From contig CAKZNJ010000395.1 in NCBI GenBank assembly GCA_937129505.1, positions 1 through 10,853 on the forward strand: a stretch of 10,853 nucleotides of DNA, in the 5' to 3' direction. Positions 1-5,447 of this stretch are shown here, piece after piece. Each line of letters begins with the position of its first letter. Position 1 is the first letter of the stretch. Below the pieces are notes generated by a model. That model had not been told where the DNA came from. It searched no databases and saw only the letters and a list, made by a program, of their open reading frames with translations. The position numbers and the translations under genes were made by a program. The stretch comes from an uncultured Anaerolineae bacterium (lineage in GTDB: Bacteria; Chloroflexota; Anaerolineae; Anaerolineales; UBA4823).

Positions 1-591
1 GATCGTGGCGGCGCTGCTGGCAAGGGCAGCCATAACCCGTGCCCGACGTTGGCTTTCATCATATAGGCGAGCGTTTAAGACCGCGATGCCCGCTTGATCG
101 GCGATGGACTGAACGAGGCTCAAGTGCTCCGGCTGAAAGAAGCCGGGGGTGGGATGGACGAGAGTCATCACACCCACCAATTCCTCGCGGGCCATCAACG
201 GCGCGCTGACCGCCGACTTCGGCCCCCGCCGCTCCGGGGCATCGTCGGGCCGAAAGAGCCAGCGCTCATCGCGACTCGTATCTGAAATGAGAACCGCTTG
301 GCGGTGTTGAGCAACCCACCCAGCTAGCCCTTGTTCATACGTGATGCGCAGTTGCTGAGTTGTTTGATCATGGACGACATCACCCGTGATAATTGCCGAG
401 TCAACGGGTTTTCCATAGCTATCCAAGACGATAATGCTGCCACTAATTGCGCCGACACTTTGCATGGAAAGAAATAACACTCGCCGCAGAACCATGTGCA
501 GGTCGAGGGCGCTGGTCAGCTCGCGACTGATATTGTAGAGAAGCTCCAGGGTCGCTTCTGTTGTCGGCTTAACTTCGTTGGTCTGCACCAT
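1..591 (-). CDS. GAF-domain signalling protein, N-terminal 197 residues (cut by window edge)
   Basis: The reading frame is open from an ATG at 589-591 to base 1 without a stop, so only the first 197 residues are visible. After a short polar N-terminus, residues about 13-30 form a helix, followed by one GAF domain at about 30-173. Its typical features are a strand ending SIIVLD, the segment GLAGWVA (88-94), the strand VLISDTSRDERW (100-111), APLMAREELVGVMTLVH (130-146) and the closing helix IADQAGIAVLNARLYDES. Residues 174-197 look like the coiled linker that normally joins a GAF to an output domain. A histidine kinase, a GGDEF domain, a PP2C phosphatase or another GAF are all possible outputs, because that part lies outside the window. 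AAGGAA lies 10 bases before the ATG. No signal peptide or membrane segment is seen, so it is probably cytoplasmic. It follows the threonine synthase gene by 57 bases with no clear terminator or promoter between them, so read-through is likely. Confidence 0.85.
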   Translation of the reverse strand, partial: MVQTNEVKPTTEATLELLYNISRELTSALDLHMVLRRVLFLSMQSVGAISGSIIVLDSYGKPVDSAIITGDVVHDQTTQQLRITYEQGLAGWVAQHRQAVLISDTSRDERWLFRPDDAPERRGPKSAVSAPLMAREELVGVMTLVHPTPGFFQPEHLSLVQSIADQAGIAVLNARLYDESQRRARVMAALASSAATI

Positions 592-648
592 CTTAGCTGA
601 ATTCCTTGAGGAAAACCCTATCTGGTTGCCGTTTTCTTTCCATCGCAC

Positions 649-1845
649 TTATATATATTTTACACCGCTAGCAGTGTTGAACAAAACGACCTTCTCTTCT
701 GGGCTTACCATTTGGTTCGCAACCATTGTCTTTAGGGCGGCGAGGGTTGCGGCGCCTTCAGGTGCGGCAAAGATCCCTTCCAGTTGGGCAAGTTCCTGTT
801 GGGCTAGCTGGATTTGCTCGTCATCCGCAGTTAGGGCAGCGCCTCCGCTTTGGCGCAAGATGGACAGGATCAAACGATCGGCGAACGGTTTTGGCACGCA
901 CAAGCCGCTTGCCAAGGTGTGGGCGTTCTGCCATGGCTGAGTACGCGCGGCACCTTCCTGAAAGGCTTGGACAATTGGAGCGCATCCACTGGCTTGGACA
1001 CTGATCATGCGCGGCCGTTTTCCGTCAATCCAGCCGAGTTGCTCTAGCTCGTCAAAAGCTTTCCACATTCCCACCAAGCCAGTTCCCCCTCCCGTCGGGT
1101 AAAGGATTACATCGGGTAGGTGATAGTCAAATTGTTCTGCTAGCTCAAGTCCCATCGTCTTTTTGCCTTCAACTCGGTAAGGTTCTTTGAAAGTTGAGAG
1201 ATCGAACCAGCTTTGCGACGTGCCTTCGTAAAGCTGTGCATCTTGACCTGCTTGGTGGGCAGCGTCAGAGATGAGGCCATCTACTAGGTGCAAATCTGCG
1301 CCGCTGAGTTGGACCTCAAGACGGTTTGCAAGTGGAGCGTTGCGCGGCATGTAGATATGAGCGTGGCAGGTCTCATTTTTACCCTTTAAGATGGAGCCTG
1401 CTCGCGCTGCATAAGCTGCTAATGCACCACCAGCGTTGCCCGCTGTGGCTAAACGGAAATGGCGTACACCAAGTTCTAGGTGACGGCTCAGAGAGACCGC
1501 CATTCCTCGCGCTTTAAAACACGCTGTGGGGTTTTGAGCTTCGTCTTTCAGGTAAAGATTTATTAAGCCCAATTTTTCTCCCACCCTTGGCAGTGGCAAG
1601 AGAGGGGTATCCCCTTCTCCGAGGCTGATACGCCATTGCTTCTCTCGAAGAGGTAACAATTCCTCCCAGCGCCAAATCCCTCTTTCCCGTTTGCGCACCA
1701 TCTCAGGGGTCAGCGACTGAGCGATGCTCTTTAGGTCATAACAGGCTAAGATCGGTGACTCACAGGAATGGCAATAGGTTTGGACTGCTTCGGCAGAGAA
1801 GGTTTGGGAGCAGAAGGGGCAGATTAACTCAATCATGAAACCCAT
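649..1845 (-). CDS. thrC: Threonine synthase-type PLP-dependent enzyme
   Basis: Predicted to convert O-phospho-L-homoserine to L-threonine, the last step of threonine synthesis, in the cytoplasm. The 398-residue product starts with a zinc-ribbon-like segment (Cys9, Cys12, Cys25, Cys28) common in this threonine synthase group. A fold-type II PLP domain follows: the Schiff-base lysine is Lys111 in NPTACFKARG, the cofactor-ring asparagine is Asn137 in TAGNAGG, and the phosphate-binding loop is GGGTG at 252-256. EGIFAAPEGAA (356-366) and the ending NTASGVKY are typical of the family. The frame is open 48 codons further upstream, but that part crosses a tRNA and the promoter. The ATG at 1843-1845 has AAGGAG 8 bases before it and is preferred; an ATG three codons later is the only close rival. 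The usual Ser before Phe-Lys is Cys109 here, so a related PLP lyase or a paralogue with another substrate cannot be excluded. Confidence 0.88.
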   Translation of the reverse strand: MGFMIELICPFCSQTFSAEAVQTYCHSCESPILACYDLKSIAQSLTPEMVRKRERGIWRWEELLPLREKQWRISLGEGDTPLLPLPRVGEKLGLINLYLKDEAQNPTACFKARGMAVSLSRHLELGVRHFRLATAGNAGGALAAYAARAGSILKGKNETCHAHIYMPRNAPLANRLEVQLSGADLHLVDGLISDAAHQAGQDAQLYEGTSQSWFDLSTFKEPYRVEGKKTMGLELAEQFDYHLPDVILYPTGGGTGLVGMWKAFDELEQLGWIDGKRPRMISVQASGCAPIVQAFQEGAARTQPWQNAHTLASGLCVPKPFADRLILSILRQSGGAALTADDEQIQLAQQELAQLEGIFAAPEGAATLAALKTMVANQMVSPEEKVVLFNTASGVKYI

Positions 1846-1853
1846 GAGATTTT

Positions 1854-1859
1854 CTCCTT
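1854..1859 (-). promoter_or_regulatory. Ribosome binding site that fixes the threonine synthase start
   Basis: AAGGAG on the minus strand, 8 bases before the ATG at 1843-1845. It decides against the 48-codon longer frame beginning at 1989, which would begin inside a tRNA gene. Confidence 0.8.
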
Positions 1860-1888
1860 GGGAGGTTTGAGAGCACAATTCCGCATGC

Positions 1889-1897
1889 AGTATAGCA
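1889..1897 (-). promoter_or_regulatory. Extended -10 promoter of the threonine synthase gene
   Basis: The minus strand reads TGCTATACT, an extended -10 element (TG, one base, then TATACT at 1889-1894). No good -35 box sits 16-18 bases upstream, as expected for promoters that rely on the TGn extension. Transcription would begin near 1882, giving a leader of about 37 bases before the ATG. Confidence 0.6.
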
Positions 1898-1964
1898 TAT
1901 TTGATGCCAGGTGGAGTTTTCAAATCTGTAGACTGAAAATGAGCCCCCCTCTTCATCCAACAGG

Positions 1965-2037
1965 CGCCCCAGGCGGGAGTCGAACCCACAACCTCGGCCT
2001 TAGGAGAGCCTCGCTCTGTCCTTTGAGCTACTGGGGC
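1965..2037 (-). tRNA. tRNA-Arg, anticodon CCU
   Basis: The 73-base sequence folds as a standard tRNA. The acceptor stem GCCCCAG pairs perfectly with CTGGGGC, the D stem is GCTC/GAGC, and the T arm is GTGGG-TTCGACT-CCCGC. The anticodon loop is CTCCTAA at 2000-2006, which puts anticodon CCU (34-36) opposite AGG at 2002-2004, an arginine tRNA reading AGG. The anticodon stem is the weak part: AGGCT faces GGCCG, giving three Watson-Crick pairs, one U-G pair and an A-G mismatch at 27-43. The discriminator is G. The next bases are CCT, so CCA is not encoded and must be added after transcription. Confidence 0.95.
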
Positions 2038-2046
2038 AGCGCTTTG

Positions 2047-2055
2047 ATTATAGCA
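2047..2055 (-). promoter_or_regulatory. Extended -10 promoter of tRNA-Arg
   Basis: The minus strand reads TGCTATAAT, with a perfect -10 hexamer at 2047-2052 and the TG extension. The hexamer ends 9 bases before the tRNA 5' end, so the primary transcript would have only a very short leader. No -35 box is seen at the usual spacing. Confidence 0.7.
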
Positions 2056-2107
2056 TAACTGCTTCTTTCAACCTTAAGCCTCTTTAATGTCATCTCTCTT
2101 GAAAATA

Positions 2108-2116
2108 TGGTATAGT
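2108..2116 (+). promoter_or_regulatory. Possible extended -10 promoter of the LysM gene
   Basis: TGGTATAGT matches the TGnTATANT form seen upstream of the other genes here (-10 hexamer 2111-2116). Transcription from it would start near 2123 and give a leader of about 115 bases containing the inverted repeat at 2136-2164. A second candidate lies closer to the gene at 2171-2199, and the sequence alone cannot decide between them. Confidence 0.45.
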
Positions 2117-2135
2117 TTTGAAAACTCAAAAACGA

Positions 2136-2164
2136 TAGGCGCATCTTGCTTTGACAAGCGCCTA
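2136..2164 (+). promoter_or_regulatory. Inverted repeat in the LysM upstream region
   Basis: TAGGCGC at 2136-2142 is a perfect inverted match to GCGCCTA at 2158-2164. Inside it TTG can also pair with CAA, leaving a 3-base bulge and the loop CTTTGA. It could be a leader hairpin, if transcription starts near 2123, or an operator just upstream of the promoter at 2171-2199. There is no T-run after it, so it is not a typical terminator. Confidence 0.4.
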
Positions 2165-2170
2165 CCGATC

Positions 2171-2199
2171 TTGACCAGTTGCCCTGTTAATCCTACAGT
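2171..2199 (+). promoter_or_regulatory. Candidate -35/-10 promoter of the LysM gene
   Basis: TTGACC (2171-2176) and TACAGT (2194-2199) are 17 bases apart and match the housekeeping -35 and -10 boxes at 5 of 6 and 4 of 6 positions. The implied leader is about 30 bases. This is an alternative to the extended -10 site at 2108-2116. Confidence 0.4.
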
Positions 2200-2237
2200 G
2201 AAAAAGGCATCTGGCGCTGAAAAGGAGAGAGAATACT

Positions 2238-2873
2238 ATGACTTGGAATAGGTCTCGAAGATTCGCTGCTGGGGTGTGGAGCGGTTTAGCCATTTTGCTG
2301 GCTATCTCACTCTTGGCTGTCAACCTACCGATGCCAGCCCAGGCGGCCGCTTGCGCCCTAAAATATACTGTGCAATCGGGCGATACATTATATGGCATTG
2401 CTGCCAAATATCAAGTCAAATTTGAAGAATTGGTTGAGGCAAACAAATTGAAGGCCCCCTATTTGCTCTACGTAGGGCAGGTCTTATGCATTCCGAAAGG
2501 CGCCATAATCCCCACCGGCACCCCAGCGCCAACTCCAGCGCCAGGAACGCCTGCCGCTACGAACCTTCCCTCAATCAGCGGTTTTCATCTGGGCTCGGTG
2601 GCTTGGATTGCCCTGACCAATTTTCCCAAGGAGCGCTTTGTTTACATCAAGGCTTATCTTGGCAGCAAGTATTATTGGCAATACACCAATCATCAGATTG
2701 CCATCATCCAGACCGATAAGAAGGGTCAGTTCGGGGCGTATTTCCACATGCCACCTGAGCTGGCTAGGGAGCGGGTGATCACGGTGTGCGCAAAGGATGC
2801 TTTGAATGATGATGTGCTTGCTTGTCAAGCGATCGTCAATTCAGACTACTATCTCGAATTGCGCAGTCGTTGA
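2238..2873 (+). CDS. Secreted LysM-domain protein
   Basis: A 211-residue exported protein. Basic residues (Arg5, Arg7, Arg8) precede a hydrophobic stretch at about 14-30 and the cleavage-like motif PAQA-AA near 34-38, a Sec signal peptide. One LysM domain occupies about 42-86 (YTVQSGDTLYGIAAKY at its start, YVGQVLCIP at its end). LysM binds N-acetylglucosamine glycans such as peptidoglycan, so the protein probably sits on the cell envelope. Cys39 and Cys84 flank the domain and could form a disulfide. A Pro/Thr/Ala linker (92-108) leads to a C-terminal domain of about 95 residues, probably beta-sandwich, with Cys184 and Cys196, which I cannot assign to a named family. No catalytic motif is seen. 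The ATG is preceded by GGAG with a 10-base spacer. It appears to be transcribed alone, since a strong hairpin terminator follows. Its ligand and role are unknown. Confidence 0.9.
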   Translation: MTWNRSRRFAAGVWSGLAILLAISLLAVNLPMPAQAAACALKYTVQSGDTLYGIAAKYQVKFEELVEANKLKAPYLLYVGQVLCIPKGAIIPTGTPAPTPAPGTPAATNLPSISGFHLGSVAWIALTNFPKERFVYIKAYLGSKYYWQYTNHQIAIIQTDKKGQFGAYFHMPPELARERVITVCAKDALNDDVLACQAIVNSDYYLELRSR

Positions 2874-2890
2874 GGGTTATGAATTTCGCC

Positions 2891-2923
2891 AAAACACGCC
2901 CTGTCCTTTGCAGGGTGTGTTTT
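2891..2923 (+). terminator. Rho-independent terminator after the LysM gene
   Basis: A 13-base stem (2891-2903 against 2911-2923) pairs completely if one G-U pair is allowed, with a 7-base loop at 2904-2910. The descending arm ends in TTTT and is followed by GCTT, so the T-run is short. The AAAA on the rising arm would also give a U-tract on the opposite strand. It starts 18 bases after the LysM stop and ends 18 bases before the next start codon. Confidence 0.85.
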
Positions 2924-2941
2924 GCTTAAAGCGGTCACCTT

Positions 2942-3703
2942 ATGTCTGACCCGCCCAAGTCCGCTACCTTTCTTTTTTATGGTGAGCTGAATGACTTTTT
3001 GTCCCGGCCGCAACGAGGGCACGCCATCCAGTGCCGTTTTCGCGGTCGACAGACTGTGAAGCACCTGATCGAGTCGTTGGGCGTCCCTCACCCCGAAGTG
3101 GGAAGCCTGAGAGTGGGCGATAGAGTGCTTACATTGGATGCGCTTGTTGAAAATGGCGATTTTGTCCAAGTTTACCCGCCCTCCTTACCCCTGCCTTTAC
3201 CGCCTTCTTCTACGGGCGGGGAAGAGGAGCCCATCCGCTTTGTGTTGGATAACCATTTAGGCCGCTTGGCTTCTTATCTGCGCCTTTTCGGTTTTGATGC
3301 CCTCTATCGCAATGATATTCAGGATAATGAGCTGGCAAAGGTTTCTTCAGAAGAAGGGCGAGTGCTTTTGACGCGGGATCACCGTTTGTTGATGCGTTCC
3401 TGTGTTCAGACAGGCTATTGGTTGCGCAGCAAACTTCCCCGCCTACAATTGCTAGAGGTTCTACAGCGTTGGAACCTAGCACCCTTGGCGCGGCCTTTCC
3501 GACGTTGCCTGCGCTGCAATGGCTTGTTGAAAGAAGTGCCGAAAGAGCAAATCCTCTCCAAATTGCAGCCATTGACACGCCTGTATTTTGATGAGTTTCG
3601 TCTTTGCTCCGATTGCGGGCAGATCTACTGGCGTGGCTCTCATTATGAACGAATGCAAGTCTGGATGGCGAGAGTGATCCAAGCCACTACCCAGAGCACA
3701 TGA
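2942..3703 (+). CDS. Ub-Mut7-C protein: ubiquitin-like domain fused to a Mut7-C predicted RNase
   Basis: A 253-residue cytoplasmic protein with two domains. Residues about 8-80 resemble the ThiS/MoaD-like ubiquitin fold often found ahead of Mut7-C (FYGELNDFL, then VGDRVLTLDALVENGDFVQVYPP). An acidic, proline-rich linker (81-96) leads to the Mut7-C domain at about 97-243. This is a PIN-like nuclease fold, with FVLDNHLGRLASYLRLFGFD (Asp103 is a likely metal ligand), RNDIQDNEL and VLLTRDHRLL (Asp146). A zinc-binding pair of knuckles follows (Cys189/Cys192 and Cys222/Cys225), and the closing motif IYWRGSHYERM is characteristic. Family knowledge predicts RNA cleavage, but the bacterial substrate is not established. 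The single ATG lacks a good Shine-Dalgarno sequence (only AAAGCGG, 7 bases away). It lies just beyond a terminator and no clear promoter separates them, so its expression may depend on read-through. Confidence 0.9.
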   Translation: MSDPPKSATFLFYGELNDFLSRPQRGHAIQCRFRGRQTVKHLIESLGVPHPEVGSLRVGDRVLTLDALVENGDFVQVYPPSLPLPLPPSSTGGEEEPIRFVLDNHLGRLASYLRLFGFDALYRNDIQDNELAKVSSEEGRVLLTRDHRLLMRSCVQTGYWLRSKLPRLQLLEVLQRWNLAPLARPFRRCLRCNGLLKEVPKEQILSKLQPLTRLYFDEFRLCSDCGQIYWRGSHYERMQVWMARVIQATTQST

Positions 3704-3709
3704 TATACT
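3701..3709 (+). promoter_or_regulatory. Extended -10 promoter of the DUF2203-MFS pair
   Basis: TGATATACT, a TGn extension followed by TATACT at 3704-3709, overlaps the stop codon of the Ub-Mut7-C gene. Transcription would start near 3716, about 23 bases before the GTG start. There is no convincing -35 box. Confidence 0.55.
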
Positions 3710-3726
3710 TTGGTCAGGTCTTATCG

Positions 3727-3732
3727 AAGGAG
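3727..3732 (+). promoter_or_regulatory. Ribosome binding site that fixes a GTG start
   Basis: AAGGAG with a 6-base spacer before GTG at 3739-3741. There is no ATG at the beginning of the DUF2203 frame, so this site supports the GTG start. Confidence 0.75.
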
Positions 3733-3738
3733 TAAGGT

Positions 3739-4113
3739 GTGCCGCGTTATTTCACGCTGGAAGAAGCCAACCAAGTTGTTCTTCAAATTCGACCTTTGTT
3801 GAGTAAAATCCTTGAAATTCGGCAGACAATTCTCGAGAAACGTCCCGATCTGCTTCCTTTCTTGCAGAAAGTGAGAGGCAACGGTGGTAGCCGCCAAGCC
3901 AGCGAACTGGTGAATGAGTTTCGCCGCATCGAAGAGTTGGTAGCGCAGATTCAGGAAAGTGGCGCAATTGTCAAGGACATCAATCGGGGGCTGATTGACT
4001 TTCCCCATTGGCGAGAAGGGCGAGAAGTCTATTTGTGTTGGCAATTCGGTGAAGATCAGATCCGTTACTGGCATGAGATTGATGCTGGTTTTGCCGGGCG
4101 CCAGCCCCTATGA
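3739..4113 (+). CDS. DUF2203 family protein
   Basis: A 124-residue protein matching the full length of the DUF2203 family, whose function is not known. The N-terminal half (about 6-78) is strongly helical, beginning YFTLEEANQVVLQIRPLL, and probably forms a long hairpin of helices. The C-terminal part carries the family signature GLIDFPHWREGREVYLCW, then IRYWHEIDAGFAGRQPL at the end. No signal peptide or membrane segment is present, so it should be cytoplasmic. The start is GTG at 3739-3741, chosen because AAGGAG (3727-3732) lies 6 bases before it. Its stop overlaps the start of the MFS gene in ATGA, so the two are translationally coupled. The coupling hints at a shared process but does not reveal what this protein does. 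Confidence 0.88.
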   Translation: MPRYFTLEEANQVVLQIRPLLSKILEIRQTILEKRPDLLPFLQKVRGNGGSRQASELVNEFRRIEELVAQIQESGAIVKDINRGLIDFPHWREGREVYLCWQFGEDQIRYWHEIDAGFAGRQPL

Positions 4114-5387
4114 GAAAAATAGCCTATCAGACGAGTCACCTCGCTGCTCAAACGACTAGGGAACGAGCAACCTTCCGTTTGGGAGCAACCTTTGCTGCTT
4201 TACGCCATCCCAATTATCGTTTGTGGTTCCTGGGACAACTGATCTCATTGGTCGGGACGTGGATGCAGACCACGGCGCAGGGCTTTTTTATCTATGAATT
4301 GACCGGATCACCGGTATATTTGGGGGTGGTGGGCTTCGCGGCTGGTGTACCTACTTGGTTGTTCACGTTGTATGGCGGCGTGGTCGCCGATCGGATGGCG
4401 CGGCGCACCTTGCTGATGCTTACCCAAAGTTTCATGATGCTATTGGCTGGCATCCTTGCTCTCTTGACATTCAGCGGCGCCGTGCAAGCATGGCATATTG
4501 TCCTTTTGGCATTTTTATTAGGCACGGCGAATGCCTTTGATGCGCCGGCAAGACTGGCTTTTGTCTTGGAGCTGGTGCCTAGAGAAGACCTGACCAATGC
4601 TGTGGCGCTCAACTCGACGATGTTTAACGCCGCCACTGCTGTTGGACCGGCTGTAGCAGGTATGGCTTATGCGGCTTTCGGTCCTGGTTGGTGTTTTACG
4701 ATCAATGCGCTCTCCTTTATTGCGGTGATTTTGGCGCTCTGGCGGATGCAATTACAAACCGTGCCCAAGCTCTCTTCTCATCGACGGGCTTTGGACGACA
4801 TTCGTCAAGGCTTCAGTTTCGTCCGCTCCGACTTGATTGTGCGCACCTTGGTCTTGTATCTCGCTGCGGTCAGCTTCTTGGGGATGGGCTTTGTGACCTT
4901 GATGCCTGCCTGGGCTGTCAAGGTTTTGGGGGGAGGAGCAACCACAAATGGCTGGTTGCAATCGGCGCGCGGGGTTGGGGCTTTGGTTGGGGCGTTGCTC
5001 ACCGCTACGTTAGCGCAGCGCGCCATTCGGGGTAAATTGATCGCCATTGGCACCTTTGCTTTCCCGCTTGCGCTCTTCGGCTTCGCTTTTATCCGCTGGT
5101 TACCCCTTTCGCTTGCGGCGTTAGTCGTCATCGGTTTGAGCTTGATGATTTACATGAATAATTCCAATTCGGTAGTGCAAACGCAGACCCCTGACGAACT
5201 ACGTGGGCGTGTCTTAAGCATTTATTCGTTATCTTTTTTTGGGTTGATGCCAGTGGGTTCTTTGGTTGCCGGCTGGCTGGCAGCCCATCTGGGCGAAGCA
5301 CCGACAGTGCAGATTGCCGCCTTGTTGCTGGCAACGTGTTCGGTGATGGTCTGGTTGAAAGCGCCCCAAGTGCGCCGGGTAGCCTAG
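4110..5387 (+). CDS. MFS transporter, MFS_3/enterobactin-exporter-like family
   Basis: A 425-residue integral membrane protein with about 12 hydrophobic segments. It opens with the family pattern LRHPNYRLWFLGQLISLVGT (31-50) and a first helix ending in GTWMQTTAQGFFIYELTGS. The major-facilitator motif A loop between helices 2 and 3 is GGVVADRMARR (89-99). NSTMFNAATAVGPAVAG (168-184) and DELRGRVLSIYSL near the C-terminus are also typical of the MFS_3 group that includes EntS. Members usually export small molecules, including siderophores and drugs, with proton antiport; the substrate here cannot be told. The N-terminal 20 residues are polar and probably cytoplasmic. Its ATG overlaps the DUF2203 stop by 4 bases (ATGA), and no independent Shine-Dalgarno sequence is obvious, consistent with translational coupling. 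It ends 60 bases before the convergent diguanylate cyclase gene, with no obvious hairpin terminator between them. Confidence 0.9.
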   Translation: MRKIAYQTSHLAAQTTRERATFRLGATFAALRHPNYRLWFLGQLISLVGTWMQTTAQGFFIYELTGSPVYLGVVGFAAGVPTWLFTLYGGVVADRMARRTLLMLTQSFMMLLAGILALLTFSGAVQAWHIVLLAFLLGTANAFDAPARLAFVLELVPREDLTNAVALNSTMFNAATAVGPAVAGMAYAAFGPGWCFTINALSFIAVILALWRMQLQTVPKLSSHRRALDDIRQGFSFVRSDLIVRTLVLYLAAVSFLGMGFVTLMPAWAVKVLGGGATTNGWLQSARGVGALVGALLTATLAQRAIRGKLIAIGTFAFPLALFGFAFIRWLPLSLAALVVIGLSLMIYMNNSNSVVQTQTPDELRGRVLSIYSLSFFGLMPVGSLVAGWLAAHLGEAPTVQIAALLLATCSVMVWLKAPQVRRVA

Positions 5388-5447
5388 GCAGTGGCTGAGG
5401 AAACCTATCCCCCTTTTTGCGCGCTTCGATTGTGTTCGCTGCGTGAT

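Noticed and set aside
578..940. 120-residue plus-strand frame opposite the threonine synthase gene
   Set aside because: It lies antisense to a gene with clear family motifs, its translation resembles no protein family, and it lacks a ribosome binding site.
1846..1989. 48-codon N-terminal extension of the threonine synthase frame
   Set aside because: It runs through the 3' part of tRNA-Arg and the promoter at 1889-1897, and the ATG at 1845 has a good AAGGAG site.
5388..5447. Bidirectional terminator between the convergent MFS and diguanylate cyclase genes
   Set aside because: The 60 bases contain a short T-run but no stem that I could pair convincingly on either strand.
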